The translations under genes and the position numbers were made by a program. The notes under the pieces were generated by a model. The model did not search any database. It was not told the DNA's origin and saw only the letters and a program-made list of their open reading frames with translations. A stretch of DNA of 64,000 nt, taken from assembly GCA_941918925.1 (NCBI GenBank), contig OW799234.1, positions 71,175,043 through 71,239,042 of the forward strand. The letters run 5' to 3'. Source of the DNA: Phyto melanocephala. Taxonomy: Eukaryota > Arthropoda > Insecta > Diptera > Rhinophoridae. How positions within the stretch are numbered: position 1 is the first letter of the stretch; every line of letters begins with the position of its first letter. This document shows, piece by piece, positions 11,413 through 23,855 of the stretch.

Positions 11413-14400
11413 CCACTATATAACTTCTTTATACAAATTGTATACTAGGAAGAATTTAGGAAATTTTTTTTAAGAGCGTAAGGATCTTAAGTATGTATGT
11501 TTATATGGCAGCACTGCAAAAGTCTTTTTCAATGCAACAGCTGTTTTGAAAAATACAATTTTTAATTTTCTTTAGTTAATATAGTTTTGTATCGTATAAG
11601 TTGAAAAGTGAATGAAAATGATTAAAATTTATTGTGAATATTACGGGGCGACACAGAGTATTTGATTTTCGAAACTGTACACAGAAAAAATTACTGCTTA
11701 AATTTTTGTTAATTAATTGACTAATTGATTTATTTTTAAATTTGGATTATAATTTTAATTACTTTAAACAATTTTTTTTATTGATATACAATTTTTTCAA
11801 AAAACTTAGAGATTTCTGTTAGTTGAAAAAAGTATATTGAAAAATAAAATAGGAAAAATTTATTTTTTTTTGTCAAGAATTCTTTTTGAATCAAAGTCCT
11901 GATATAATTTGAAGAAAAGTCTTAATATAATTTTGGTTAACAAGGTGGGTAATATTAAAATAAATGGTGGTTTAGCAGATTAAAATTCTACTAAGTACAT
12001 ATTCAAAGAAAACGGAACAGAACTTTATTGCAGATTGGACTAAAGTCAATATTTCTTGCAGTCCGGTAAATTCTGTTGGATTCTAACCTTAAATGTAAGT
12101 AATTATTTGAGTTTCTTCCCTTCGTTTGATAAAATTTTTAATATGTAAAATTTTTTTGCGCTTAGGTCTAGGATGCACCTCCTTTATTTTTGATAATATG
12201 ATGTTTGGTTATGCCACCAGTTCCTTAATGTGTTATATTGTATTATGCTTTTTATTTATCGTATACTTTTAATATATGCAGTGTAATTCAAAATGTATGT
12301 ACCTATGTATATATTGATGTACATATGTTAAAAATAAATATCTAAAAAAATATGTCTATTTTTTCCGGATTCTTTTTTTAAACAGGCTCAATAATTTATA
12401 TTATTGATACAGTTAATACATTGTTACGATTAGTCTCCAGATAGAAAATACGAAGAAATTGGGATAAATTTTTTTTTTACAAAATATAGGAAAACATTTA
12501 ACGAAAACCCTAGACTTATCACATTCATGAAGTTACTACCATGCGAGTTTTATTTTCTTTCACGGTAATTTACATTGAGAGATAATGACTCATTTATAAA
12601 CAACCTCATATATTTGTAATTGTACCTACCAAACAATTGAGCGCAATTAACCGGTTACATAGGAATGCGATTCCCGTTTAATTTTATTTTCTCGTAATCT
12701 CGATTTCAACGAGAATAAAGAACACCACATTTTAATTATTCATTTTGTATCAAAAAGTCGAACTAACCAGTAAATTTTTAAAAAGAAAAGTGAAGCAAAA
12801 TATAGTGAAAAAAGGTGTTAAAGTTATATAAAGAAAAAAAAAAGTAATTAAAATTTTATCATAAAATTTACAATATTTTTGAAGTTTCAAAACTTATTTT
12901 ACTCTACTTTATGCAAATCAAAGGTAATATTTTTTTTATTCTAAGGCATATTTTTTTTATAATTTTAATAATAATTATGTTCCTTTAGGGAACTAATAAA
13001 TATTGGTGAACAATTTTACCAGGTGGCTGACACCTGTACTATTTTGGAATAGTTGACAAACACCGTTTAAGTCAATCTATTAACGACTCACCAAGGTCAA
13101 GAACGCTACGTATCCCAGAGCAGAAACTTTATATAAAGTGAATTTTTTTTTTACTCAATTTTGCCATAAAAAAAACAATTGGAGCACTATCACGAAGTCT
13201 CCAAGAAATCCTTAAAACTTGGCCAACTAAGTGCACACACATAACGAAAATATCCTCAAATTAATAAATCTAATATATGTATAAAGGAGAGGAAAAAGTT
13301 TTATATGTATATCCTTAGATAAAATACTATATTAAATTTTTTTTCTTATGTTATTACCTTAAACATAAATTTTATTGGAAACTAATTCTAAATTATAAAG
13401 AAAAAATTTAATTTAATATTAGCTAAGTTTAGCATTTTTTATAACGTTTGAATTGAAAAGAAGGAAAAAATTAATTAAATGAATTGATATATGTTAGTAT
13501 TAAAAATTCAATTCAAAAATTCTAAAAGTCAAAGTTAGCTTAATATTCCATACAAAATTTAAAATATATTTTTCCCCACAATATACTAATAAAAATAAAT
13601 ATATACAAAAATCTTAATAAATTCAAAATGAAAAAAAATAAACCTTAATTAATTTTATATATAAATTCTAAACAAATATTTAACATTTAAAAAGAAAACT
13701 AAAAATTAAATCTAATATTTTTACAATTAATTTGAATTAATTAATGAAAAAAAAAGAGAATAAAAACTAACTATTTTTTTTCATCTTTAAAATTTAATCT
13801 TTTAAAAAAAAATTTTTTTTATTGCTTAATCTATACTATGAATATATGAAAAGAAAATTATTTAGCTAACTTCTTAGTATTCTTACTCTATAATCTTAAT
13901 TCTATATAACATAAATCTATGATCAACTTAATTCCTAAAATGTAAATTAAAAAACTATTTCCCATGCATATTGTTTGACATAATTTTTGTATTGCTAACC
14001 CTAACTTTATTCTTACAAATTATTCTTTAATAACATATGTATGTATGTATCTACAACTGAGAGTAACCTGTATATTATTATTTTAAATTAAGATTTTTTT
14101 CTAAAAATAGAAATTGTCATCGTATTCCTTTGCTGGGCCCAACTATGGAACAAGATGGTAAATAAACAAATTTGCAAACAACAACGATTTATTTTGTAAG
14201 TAATTTTAAATTGAAAATCATTGATAATATACTATTACTCTCTTTACGTTTTATTACAATTGTACATACTTAAATTCTCATTAACATACATATATATTCC
14301 GATTCCGTCCGTTCTGCTTAATTAATAATGTAAACAACTTTGATTGTTTTTTTTTCTTTATATTTATTTTAATCATATTTGGCAGGTAATAAATAGTATA

Positions 14401-15770
14401 CTCATTTAGTTTGTTTTTGCTTTATGCATTTCTTATGTTTCTATTTTTTATTATTGATAAACAAAGGTATTTTTTTTCTGCATTTCATTTATTTTTTTTT
14501 TTTGTAATACTTTAAATTTCATATTTTGATTATTTTTGGTATATTCAGTTCTACAATAAATATGTTACTTTTAAATATTTAAATATGAATTGCTAAAGTT
14601 TTATTATTTTCTTGGGAATGATAGATTTAAGGAATTATAATGTATGTAAGTTAATATAGCCTAATTTGATAAAAGGGACAATCAATTAAATTATAGGGTA
14701 CCTTGGTTGTCATTGGTGTGTACATTTTTATTAGTAGGGAGGGAAGAATTGTACTCTGTGTGGCATTACACCTAGCCATGTCTCTTATTTTAATTCATAA
14801 AACTAAACTTTATTTGTTTTCTACTTTGGGTATTTATATCTAAATGGCATAAAAGTAGATTTTTATGTGTTTACGCGCTCAGAATTCGGGTTAAGAATCA
14901 CGTTACCCTATTTCCACAGAGCTAGCTGGGATAACAAGACCTTATATGCCTTCTTAGTCCATTTCTATAGGGATTGTAAAAATTTAATATTATGATAAGA
15001 TATTTGCGTTAAAATCTAGTCGGCGCGTAACAACATTTTTTAAAATTATCCCAAATTCCAATTAAATTAATTAAAATTATTTTTAATTATTAAATTATAT
15101 GTATATTAATTAATTTTTTAATACTTTTTTAATTGCTATTTTTCACAACATATTTTCAATTAAAAATATCAATTTTTATTTAATTAATAGTATCATTTTG
15201 ATGATTGGAGCAAAATCAAATAATATTTTAATTAATAGTATTAATTTTGTAATTGAAATTCATATTTATTTTTTTCTGTGTAGAAGCTTTTTCAGATCCC
15301 TAGTCGTCATTGGAATCGTAAATATTAAAAAAAAACAAGACCAAAGTTATTGCTGAGAATTGGACGGCCGATTTTTTTTTATATTGTCATCTGGCAACCG
15401 TATCTGGCTAATAAAATTGTCGGCTTTTATGACAAGTCATAAAACCGTCTGAACTGGCTATGTACATTTTGGAAGCAATTCTTTATTGTCATTTCATTGT
15501 TCGCATATGTTAAGGAACAGCAATTATGTAGGATCTAACAACCGTCTGTACAGAGCTTAAGAAGACAAATCCAGTAGAACAAAAATACTTCTAACGAATG
15601 GATTATCAATAAGGTTTTTACAGAATAACCGCCTTATTCATAAAAATTATTAAAGGTTTATAATGGATTTATAGAACTGATTTTCTATTGAAATTTTATT
15701 AATAAATTTTTTATAAAGCTGTTTTAAGTTTTATGAATTATACCGTAAGTATTTAAAAAAAATATATATA
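11413..15770. other. Very AT-rich desert
   Basis: About 4.3 kb of extreme A/T bias with long poly-A and poly-T runs, densest at 13280-14130 and 15030-15280, and no open frame of note. The edges show the same 'tacacagaaaaaa' motif in opposite orientation (near 11680 and near 15280), which hints at MITE ends of two separate insertions or one large one. I could not establish pairing. No exon, RNA gene or conserved block recognised. Confidence 0.5.
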
Positions 15771-15772
15771 TA

Positions 15773-15918
15773 CAGTAGAATCTCGATTCTTGCACATACT
15801 CGCTACTTGCACACCTCAATGAATGTACACCCATGAATGTACAATTTGGTATATGCAGCAACCTCAAAACTTCCACCGAGTCCAGTTTTCATTGCGAGTA
15901 AAAATCGAGTTTCTACTG
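15773..15918. mobile_element. pogo/Tigger-type MITE
   Basis: The 146-bp element has terminal inverted repeats CAGTAGAAtCTCGATT and CAGTAGAAaCTCGATT, one mismatch in 16, flanked by TA on both sides (15771-15772 and 15919-15920). TIRs of the form CAGTAGAA.CTCGATT with TA duplication are typical of the pogo/Tigger branch of Tc1/mariner. It carries no coding capacity, so it must have moved with a transposase supplied in trans. Confidence 0.8.
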
Positions 15919-15920
15919 TA

Positions 15921-17208
15921 TTATAAAATTTTGCGAACAATTTCGCTTACTCTTTTAGTGAGCTCACATTTTATTTTATTTAAGTGAGTATTCTTCTCAC
16001 TCAAAACATAAGTAGTTACTGTCGTATTGAAACATACATTTAAATTCTATATCAGTGCTATGTTTTCATAATCGATTATTTAAATTTGTATTGTATAAAT
16101 ATCATTTTCATGTTAAAGTAATTAATTTTTTTTTACAAGTAAAAAATTTTAGGGTCTTAAACCGAAAAAAAAACTAATGACTTCTATTAAGAGCTATTAA
16201 ACTATTTTTCAACTATTTCATGATAATTAAAAGAAAAAAAACGAAAATAGATTACAGATTTAATGGTTTAATATGTATTCAATTTGATGTTGAGAACAAT
16301 CTATTGTTACTAAAAATGTGAGAAAATTACCAAAAAAGAAATAAATGATTTTGTGGAAATAATTGTAAAAGGCAAAAGGTTTATGCTTTATATGGAAAAT
16401 ATAATGAAAAATATATATTTTGAATGATTGCTTATCGCTGGAAGCTGTATTGAAAGGAATTATTTTTATTTTATATTTATTTTAACAACTACATACATAT
16501 TTATTGATAACTTTTGAAAGCCTGAGAGAGATAAAGAGGAGGGGGTAAAATAAGTGCCTGTTAATACTCCAAGGTTGTTGCTAGCTGTTTTAGCTTTTAA
16601 AAATCTTATGAATAATGTTTTTTCTTCTTTCAATTCTCCTGCAGTCATTTATTCATTGATTCATTCAGTCTTGTATTCATTCGTTTAGTCATTTATGCAG
16701 ATGCCAAAAATTATCATCAAGATTATACGAAAATGAATAATGATTTTTTCATATTTGTATTTATTTTATTTTTTCTCTCCCTCTCTCTCTTACTTGTATT
16801 TGGTACCAGCATACAATACAACCTTTGAATTTTCAGTTAAAGCAAAAAATATATTTATCGTTGCTTAAGTATTTTTTGCTGTCCCTCTCTCTCTCTCTCT
16901 CTTATTACAAAATAGTAGGAATAATAAATTATAATTTAATTTAAAATCAATATGTGGCAATATAAGTAAGTAAGCAGGTCTTTTTTTATTTTTATTTAAT
17001 TTGGGTTTTAAGTAAAATAAAGAAATATTGCAAAATATAAGACATTTAATGGCAACAATAAAGTGTCTGAAGTAAACAAATTTGTTAAAATTTATAAAAT
17101 TATTACCTTTAATATTAAAATGTTTAATTCGTCTAGCATTTAATTGACGTGTTTTCATAAAAAACATAATTAACTTTCTTAATAGAAAATGTGATCACTT
17201 TCGCTCGA
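15921..17208. other. AT-rich non-coding stretch with CT microsatellites
   Basis: Contains CT-rich runs at 16769-16791 and a (CT)9 run at 16885-16902. No gene recognised; the 100-codon frame at 16865-17167 is lysine- and phenylalanine-rich low complexity. Confidence 0.5.
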
Positions 17209-17565
17209 GTGTAGGGTTGCCAGATACAAAAAGTCAAATAACTGGACAACTAATTAGTAAATCTTTCTATAAAACTGAAAAAAAAATAAAAATAAACAAA
17301 AACATTAAATAAATTCTTACTAATTGTTTTCAAAAATTTTTACTTCAAGTCACAAGATGCTGTTTAATGTTGTGATATTACTAGTGTTTAGTGTTTATTA
17401 TACATTATTTTTCTGCACAAAATATTCATTTAATTAATAAAAATATAAAAATAATAAAGTATTTTTTTTTCTTTAAACTCTTTTTTAAATGGGAAAATTT
17501 CGTTTTAACTGGTAGATGGACAGGCCTAAAAAATGGTAAATCCAGTCTGTCTGGCAACCCTACAC
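17209..17565. mobile_element. MITE with 16-bp perfect TIRs (hAT-like end)
   Basis: GTGTAGGGTTGCCAGA at 17209-17224 is exactly inverted at 17550-17565. 'TAGGGTTGCCAGA' resembles the ends of hAT elements, but I find no clean 8-bp duplication, so the superfamily call is tentative. The interior is AT-rich with no recognisable protein. Confidence 0.65.
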
Positions 17566-17589
17566 GGGAATGTAAAATGGTATGTATAA

Positions 17590-17905
17590 ATTTGTCAACC
17601 CGTTTGTAGTTGCTACAATATTCATTTTAGACCCTATAAAGTATATAAATTATAAATCCTTACAGATTTAGAAGTCGATTTAGTTACGTCCGTCTGTCCA
17701 TCTGTGTGAGTGTTGAAATCAACTTTTTCAATCCCCCATATATCCCACGGACTCGCATCTAGTATTGGTTTATTATAAATGCTTTCGAAAATTTTTGTAT
17801 TGAAAATCAGCGATTTTCGCCTTTATGCTTCTGAGATATGAGTAAAAGATCACGTATGTCTCTGTTTTTTTTTTGACTTGTAACAACAAAATTCTTTTGA
17901 AAACA
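17590..17905 (+). mobile_element. Family B copy, head and core only
   Basis: In order: 'cgtttgtagttgctacaata', 'gaccctataaagtatata', 'gaagtcgatttagttac', the proto-microsatellite GTCCGTCTGTCCATCTGT, 'tgaaatcaactttttcaa' and 'tctgagatatgagtaaaaga'. Paired TA and GTCY tracts around a conserved core are the described hallmark of dipteran mini-me elements. The 3' units are absent. Confidence 0.65.
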
Positions 17906-18157
17906 AAAGCAGGCGTTATTGTACATGATGGTAAAATCTATGTGGGTTATTGTATTTAATATATTTGTACGCTTATTCAAAAAGTCCTTTTTATTTGTTT
18001 CTTACTTGTATAAATGGAAAGTTGAATACGCTATATTAAGACAAATGAGTACACAATCGCATAGTTTCGAGTGAAATTTGCTATATGAAGGTGAAGAGTA
18101 TTTAAAAAAGTTTCAATCTGCAATTTTATTTTTTTAGACTAGACTAAAACTAAAGCG

Positions 18158-18403
18158 GAAATCATCCTTCGTTGTAAACAGATCATGCAAATGTTGCACA
18201 TCTTGCAAGTCTAGTATATATTCTATTGCAAACGTTGCGTTTTGAAAATTTCCAACTGTTTTTAGTATTGGAAATAAGTGCTTGTGTGGGAAATGTAATT
18301 TTAGTGTATATTGTTCTTGTGGTGATGCAAACTTTAGAACATATACTAGACTTGCAAGATCTGCAAACATTTGCATGATCTGTTTACAACGAAGGGTGAT
18401 TTC
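18158..18403. repeat. Long inverted repeat, arms about 62 bp
   Basis: The arms at 18158-18219 and 18341-18403 are near-perfect reverse complements (both contain 'cttcgttgtaaacagatcat'), with weaker pairing continuing inward for about 20 bp. The central spacer is about 120 bp. It could be a MITE without clear outer ends or a hairpin-RNA locus. No target-site duplication was found. Confidence 0.8.
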
Positions 18404-18843
18404 CCCCCTTAAGTGTAATTTGACTTTTTTTAAACCAGCAGAATCGTCAAGTTTACTTTTGTTTAGTCAAAAACATTTATTTTATTTATTTATTTTTTTA
18501 ATAAGCAAACAAACAGAGTCCTTAGTTTAGTTATTAGAAAACTCCTTAGTGTACTTTAGAAAAAAGAAGATAATTGTACATAATTATTGCATAATAAACA
18601 AAAATTGCCTTTTAAGCAGATTTCCTGTGATGGCTTATTCAAAATATTGGACATTGTTAGCTATTACCTTTGCTCATCATTTAAAGCTCTATCATCTTAT
18701 CTCTACTCTATTCAGATGTAAAGGGCATCCCAGAGAAAGTTATGTCTTAATGGAAACAAATAGTAGTCGGATGGGATAAGGTTTTGACTATTACGAGGGT
18801 GGGACAAAACTTCCCAACTACTGATTTATAAATAGTTTTAACA
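18404..18843. other. No feature recognised
   Basis: AT-rich sequence. The open frame at 18549-18779 has no recognisable motif. Confidence 0.4.
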
Positions 18844-18974
18844 GGAGGGAAATACGACATTCGATCACGATCAAAACTTCACTTAAGCGATCAAGTTCGT
18901 TATGCTTATCGTATAGCGATTCTAATAAAAATTCTAAAATTTCAAGGACGTTCGAACACCCGTAATTTGTGCCC
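18844..18974. mobile_element. Foldback MITE, family M2 copy 1
   Basis: The 131-bp element has outer ends (ggagggaaatacgacattcg and the complement of cgtaatttgtgccc) that form an imperfect inverted repeat. The interior, with 'gatcaagttcgttatgctta' and 'tatagcgattctaataaaaa', aligns over its whole length with the inverse of 61975-62102. Two copies of matching length and ends define it as an element family. No coding capacity. Confidence 0.8.
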
Positions 18975-18984
18975 AGTTAAATGT

Positions 18985-19530
18985 AACTAAACGATTTCAT
19001 TTTGGTATACTACATTTCCATATCTATCCTTATACTGTAGCCGTTTTGGGGCCAATAACCGCTGCAGTCGATGCAATGGTATGGCCAGATTTAGATTCAG
19101 CTCATAATAAATAGAATGCTTCTGATCCCACCAAATACAGGCCATTATCTTAGCACCATGGATATTGGATTTGATCTCGATTCAGCTGGTTAGCCGGACT
19201 TCACATACGATCTCTAACCTTTCCAGTAATTTAAGTAGAAAAAATTTAAATCACACATAATGATTTCGTGCAAAAACGGATTTTCTTTTAGAGCGTTCAA
19301 GAAGAATTTTAACATGCACAATATTATTTTAAGGCCTCTTAGTTTTAGTTCGTATGGTATTCAATTTTCCTGCTTTGGAATTAATCCAGCTACTCGCAAA
19401 CATTTTTGAATTGCTGCTTGAATAACACTCAATCAATTTGCTAGCTCTTGTCTAGTTTGTTAACAATCATGTTATGGCGTATTGCCTTCATTGCTGGGTC
19501 AACAAACATGTTTGACTAGTCCAGGAGATC
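18985..19530 (-). pseudogene. mariner transposase remnant (SETMAR/Mos-like branch)
   Basis: On the minus strand, in order: a KCLRVAGLIPK-like helix-turn-helix end, WIPYEL, LLERSKRK, then ENPFLHEIIMCD. The last matches the mariner 'K-x-x-F-L-H-R-I-V-T-C-D-E' block with the first catalytic aspartate; the following E is lost. MACIWWDQKHSIYYEL and NLNLAIPLHRLQRLL follow, matching the mariner 'W-W-D-x-x-G-x-I-Y-Y-E-L-L' block. Frames shift several times, the second and third catalytic blocks are missing, and no TIRs are visible. This branch is distinct from the Tc1/mariner fragments at 5166, 22821 and 38914. Confidence 0.75.
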
Positions 19531-19729
19531 TGTGTCTTGCCATCTTAAGAAAATAACTTGAAACACAATTTTGTTAACTATAAAAATTATACTTTTCCTG
19601 CCATTGTCTGTTCACCAATTTAAGTTTTCAATTAGAGTTTTTTTCTCTTCTTAACAATTTATGAATAGCCCAAATCTCAAGCTTTTATTCATACTCCCCC
19701 AAAGTCCTTTTTCAGCGAACATAAGTTTA

Positions 19730-19752
19730 TGTGTGTGTGTGTGTGTGTGTGT
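19730..19752 (+). repeat. (GT)n microsatellite
   Basis: About eleven uninterrupted GT units. Confidence 0.9.
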
Positions 19753-20997
19753 TCTATATTGTTTTATGAATAAAATAATGAAAATAACCAAGTTGTACAA
19801 CTTAATTTTACCTCATCATTTTTATTTCCGGTCAAAAACATTTAGATGATGTTGATGTTGCGTGTTTCACGCAAATCTACTCTAAAAACATTGACTCAAC
19901 ACTAAATAAGACACACTAATACATATAGACATAAAAACAATAATTTATTAGAACTAAATAATAATGTTGTATTTGAAGAAGAAAAAAAAACCCAACCCAA
20001 AATCAAACCACTGCTATTCTTATCAAACTAAAATGCTATTTAACAGGGGAAAAGCTGAGATTTATAAAAGGAAGAAGAAAAAAAAATAAACAAAAAAGGG
20101 AAAACAAAAGAAAAGCTCTTAAGAAACCGACAAATACATAAAATTCATGCCACACTAATGTTGGGTTATGTTGTAGCAACGTCTAAGGTAACTTTTGTTG
20201 AAATAGAATAACTAAAAAAGGAATTCCTCAGGTGTTTGATGTTTAACAATTTCTTTAACATGTGTGTGTGTGTGTGCTTGTATACCAGGGTACATGTGTT
20301 GGCACGTTCTAACTGCAAGGGTGACCCCTAAATTAAAACTGTCAGAATAAAGTGCTTCTACAAAATCAATTTTAAATTAAAGTTGACAATGTTATTGAAT
20401 CACTTCATTTCGAAAGTCTTAAGAATGGTTTCTATGAAGAAACCCTTAAAAATTTACTTTCCTGGAGACTCCCTATAGATGTATGAATTTCATTTATAAC
20501 ATGTGTATTTGTGTTAAATGTCAGAATGTCTGTACACAAAAAAAAAAAACTACAAAAAAAGTAATGTGTTGGAAATAACAGCCGCAACAACAACATAAGA
20601 ACTAATATTAAACAAGCACTTACAATCACATAAAAAAAACATCTAACAAAAATGAAATAAAAACAAAAACTTATAAATAGTTGAAATGTGTTAAAAGCAC
20701 GAGAATTGAATTAAATCTGTATATTTTTTTGTTCTCATTCTAACATTTTTTCGCATTCCTAATAAAACGAAAATTACCTTAAATAAAATAATTGTTTTTT
20801 GACACCGCAGTAGTCGTCATTAAAAATTATGAACTCAGGAAATATTTAGCACTAAATAGAAATAAAAAAAAGTAAACTAAACGACTTTAACTTTTAAAGT
20901 CTTTCGCATGGTTTCAAAGCATTTCTACAGTACCACGCACCATTTCTTTATTACTTTTATTCAAAAAACACTCACTAACAATATTTAAATTGTTGTT
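19753..20997. other. AT-rich non-coding stretch
   Basis: No gene recognised. A second short GT run lies near 20261-20277. The 65-codon minus frame at 20432-20629 is a hydrophobic, low-complexity translation without context. Confidence 0.5.
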
Positions 20998-22229
20998 ATT
21001 TTTATACCCGCCACCAAAAAAATGGTGGGTGTATATTCATTTTGCTATTTCATTTGTAACACATCGAAATATCCATTTTAGACCCTATAAAGTATACATT
21101 TTCTGACTCGGAGTTTAATTTTACGACGATCTAGCTATGTCCGTCCGTCTGTTGAAAGCACGATAGAGGTCGCACCAAAAAAGCTAGGGGGCTCAAATTT
21201 TGCTGGAATATTTCTTATACATAAGGTTTGTTTGGTATTGAAAATGGGCTAAATCGGAATATTAGAAAGAGAGTTATCGCTCGTCATGCAAGAGTAGGTA
21301 AAAAAACGCATTTACCTAGACCCATTAAATTTTCAATGTATTTTTCCTGAGTAAAATAAAGATATTTTCCCGAAAATTTTTGAAATCTATGAATTAGGAA
21401 AAGAGGTATAAATAAAAATGGCCGAACATTTATACCGCACAGTATATTTGTCGGTATATTTTAAATTTAAAACCTAATAAAACTGACAAAACTATATGTA
21501 CGATTCAGAAATTTTGCAAACATTGCGTTTTGGTCAAAGGCTTTGTTCTAAAGGAAAATAAATGTGACACGCCCACTTTTACGCCAGCCTACCATATAAC
21601 GCTTTATCTAAAATTTATATAATTTCTCTATGAACAAAGTTTGTGGAAGAATAAAGAACTATATTGAAATATCTAAGTTGACTTTATTAGCAGAAACTAC
21701 ATTGACACGCCTATTTTAGCGCCCAATATTTACATAATCTACAGACAATAAAATTTAAATGCTCATAAAACCGACAGAATTAGTGGTATGCTGATGAAAT
21801 TTCGTACATATAACTTTTTAGTGAATGTCACTGTTATTAATTAATGAAGGTGACACGCCCTCTTAAACGCCTACCTCCGATATAACGTTTTATATTAAAT
21901 TCGTATAATTTCTCTATGGACAAAGTTGTGGAAAAATAAAGGACTATATTGAAATATCTCAGTTTTATTTTTTAGCAGAAACTACATTGACACGCCTACT
22001 TTAACGCCTACTTTAAAGCCCATTTTCATTGAAAGCCTAAATTTACGAAAATATTTTAATAGCAAATCGAAGTTACACAAAGAAAGTGATACATATTTTA
22101 GTACAATAAGAGATTATTCCATAGCGATTACTGTTAATAACAAAATAATGAATTTTGTGCTATAGAAGTACGTCAAATTGGTGGTGGGTATAAAAAATTC
22201 GGCACAGCCGAAAATAGTGCTCTTGTTAT
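20998..22229 (+). mobile_element. Family A element (mini-me/DINE-like, Helentron-type), full copy 1
   Basis: Head: 'tatacccgccaccaaaaaaa' with its inverted 'tggtgggtgtat', a small hairpin. Core: 'accctataaagtatacattt', 'cgacgatctagctatgtccg' and 'tccgtctgttgaaagcac', matching the TA tract, conserved core and GTCY tract described for mini-me/DINE-1 repeats. Body: AT-rich units with 'gacacgcc(c/t)' boxes near 21567, 21694, 21851 and 21991. Tail: 'gtggtgggtataaaa', the hairpin TTCGGCACAGCCGAA, then 'aatagtgctcttgttatt'. It has no rep/helicase gene, so it is non-autonomous. Near 22071 it carries 'gaagttacacaaagaaagtg', the uninterrupted counterpart of the site into which another element inserted in copy 2. 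Helentron membership is inferred from published structure and was not tested. Confidence 0.8.
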
Positions 22230-22818
22230 TTAAAAAACTCTAACAATCTTTGAACTGTTGCTACTTTTTTTTTTGGTTGTTCTTTGTGTAGGCTTTTACA
22301 GTTAAAATTTTAGTATTTTTATTTAATTTGTTTAGCACATGCCGTATAATTTTTTTATACATAAGTATATTATTTTTTATTAGTTTTTTATAATAATTAC
22401 CATGTAGTTTTTTTTCAGGGATTATAATTTTTAGTTTGGGGAAGGTTTTTTTTTATCACTACTAGTTAGATAACAAGGAGTAGGCAGGCAAAATGGAATG
22501 GTGTTTGGTATTATTAAATTTAAAATAATGACTAATAGTTAAATATTTTGAAGAGGTTTTATTTAATGGAAATAGATATAAAGAAAACTCTAACCGAGCA
22601 AAGCCAAAAAGCAAACAAAAGAAAAATATATTAAAATAATATGCAATACTAAAATTTCAAAATAGTTATTAGTAAAAAATATTGAAATAAATTTGTTGCA
22701 AAATAAAGCTATTTGTGGGAAACTTTTGTTTTATACTCTTATAAAACAAAAACTGCCAGAAGGGCTGATATTAAAATGGACTAACACAAGCATTTAATGT
22801 ATGGACCTTTAAGTGTAA
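22230..22818. other. AT-rich non-coding stretch
   Basis: No gene or element boundary recognised; several long T runs. Confidence 0.5.
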
Positions 22819-22820
22819 TA

Positions 22821-23152
22821 AAGATTCCGCCATCTAATGTTTTTTTTTCAACTAGTACTTATTTCGTAAATGGTAACACTTAGCTCATGTCTGATTTGAC
22901 TGATAATTAGTTTTATCCTTCCGCTGAACGAATATGGTTGTGTATACGCTTGAACAACGCTGGTAAATATGAGTTTTCGCTTCGCTAAGTGGGCCTGCGA
23001 TCGACTTACAGAAGATGCCAGTCAATGGCGATCGTTATCGGGCCATGTTGAACGAATTTTTGTTCACAAAAATTGAAGAGGAGGATATTGGCAACATTTG
23101 GTTTCAACAGGACGGCGCTACGTACCCCACAGCCGAAGCTTCACTTTTTTAT
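22821..23152 (+). pseudogene. Tc1/mariner element remnant, left end plus transposase pieces
   Basis: The left end after a TA (22819-22820) is 'aagattccgccatctaatgt', matching the TIR of the copy at 38914 with two changes. The start codon at 22934 begins MVVYTLEQRW. After an internal deletion the frame reads PVNGDRYRAMLNEFLF, then EEEDIGNIWFQQDGATYPTA, which includes the second catalytic aspartate (QDGA). The right TIR and the C-terminus are missing. This is the same family as 38914-39466, where the equivalent segment is also internally deleted but with different breakpoints. Confidence 0.8.
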
Positions 23153-23855
23153 AGCATAAAAATCGGTTTATAAACAACTGAAAGGAAAAACCCAAGACCA
23201 CAACACATCCATACAAACATATATACTGTTTAGAGCGAACCTGGTTTCACATCCCAGATGAAACAAAAAAATTATTTTTATTTATTTACTTTATTTATTA
23301 ATTAATTTATTTATTTATTTTTTAATTATTGATACATTCACGCATTAACTTTTTGCATAATTTTACCAAGTAATTATTTTTAACGAATAAAATCAAATAC
23401 TTATAGACGTATTTCATATTAATGAGAAGGAAATTGTGTTAAAATTTAACCTCCATAATATTGGCATTAAATGCAGAGTAGAATACAGTAATCTATGAAT
23501 ATGGCGTCGGAAATAATAAGACAAACTAGAAATCTGAAATCTAGTCTAAACTACGGTGTGATCACTATACTTATGTACGGCCAAATATATCATTCTTAAT
23601 TTTTTATTTTTTTATTAATTTTTTATATTTTTTTATAAATTTTTTGTTTTAGTCCATGGAATAATCCTTACTGACTCGATATACACAATCTAAGTCCCAT
23701 TAAAATCGGATTAGTATTTTAAAAGTTGTAACCGCTTATAGTTGCGATAAACGCCTAAGCAAATGGCATGTCTGTAACAAAAAAGTAATGCGTCACTGCT
23801 ACTACTGTAATGTTACATTTCCAAATCTCGTTTAAAAAATAATTTGTTGTTTTTT
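23153..23855. other. AT-rich stretch with a family B scrap
   Basis: A TTTA-rich run lies at 23275-23330. Around 23470-23590 there is an 'atggcgtcggaaataataag' unit like those in the family B copies at 23856 and 48751. Otherwise nothing is seen. Confidence 0.5.

Noticed and set aside
11680..15284. Single 3.6-kb element with TACACAGAAAAAA ends
   Set aside because: The end motif is short and common in fly MITEs, inner sequences do not pair, and no target duplication was found.
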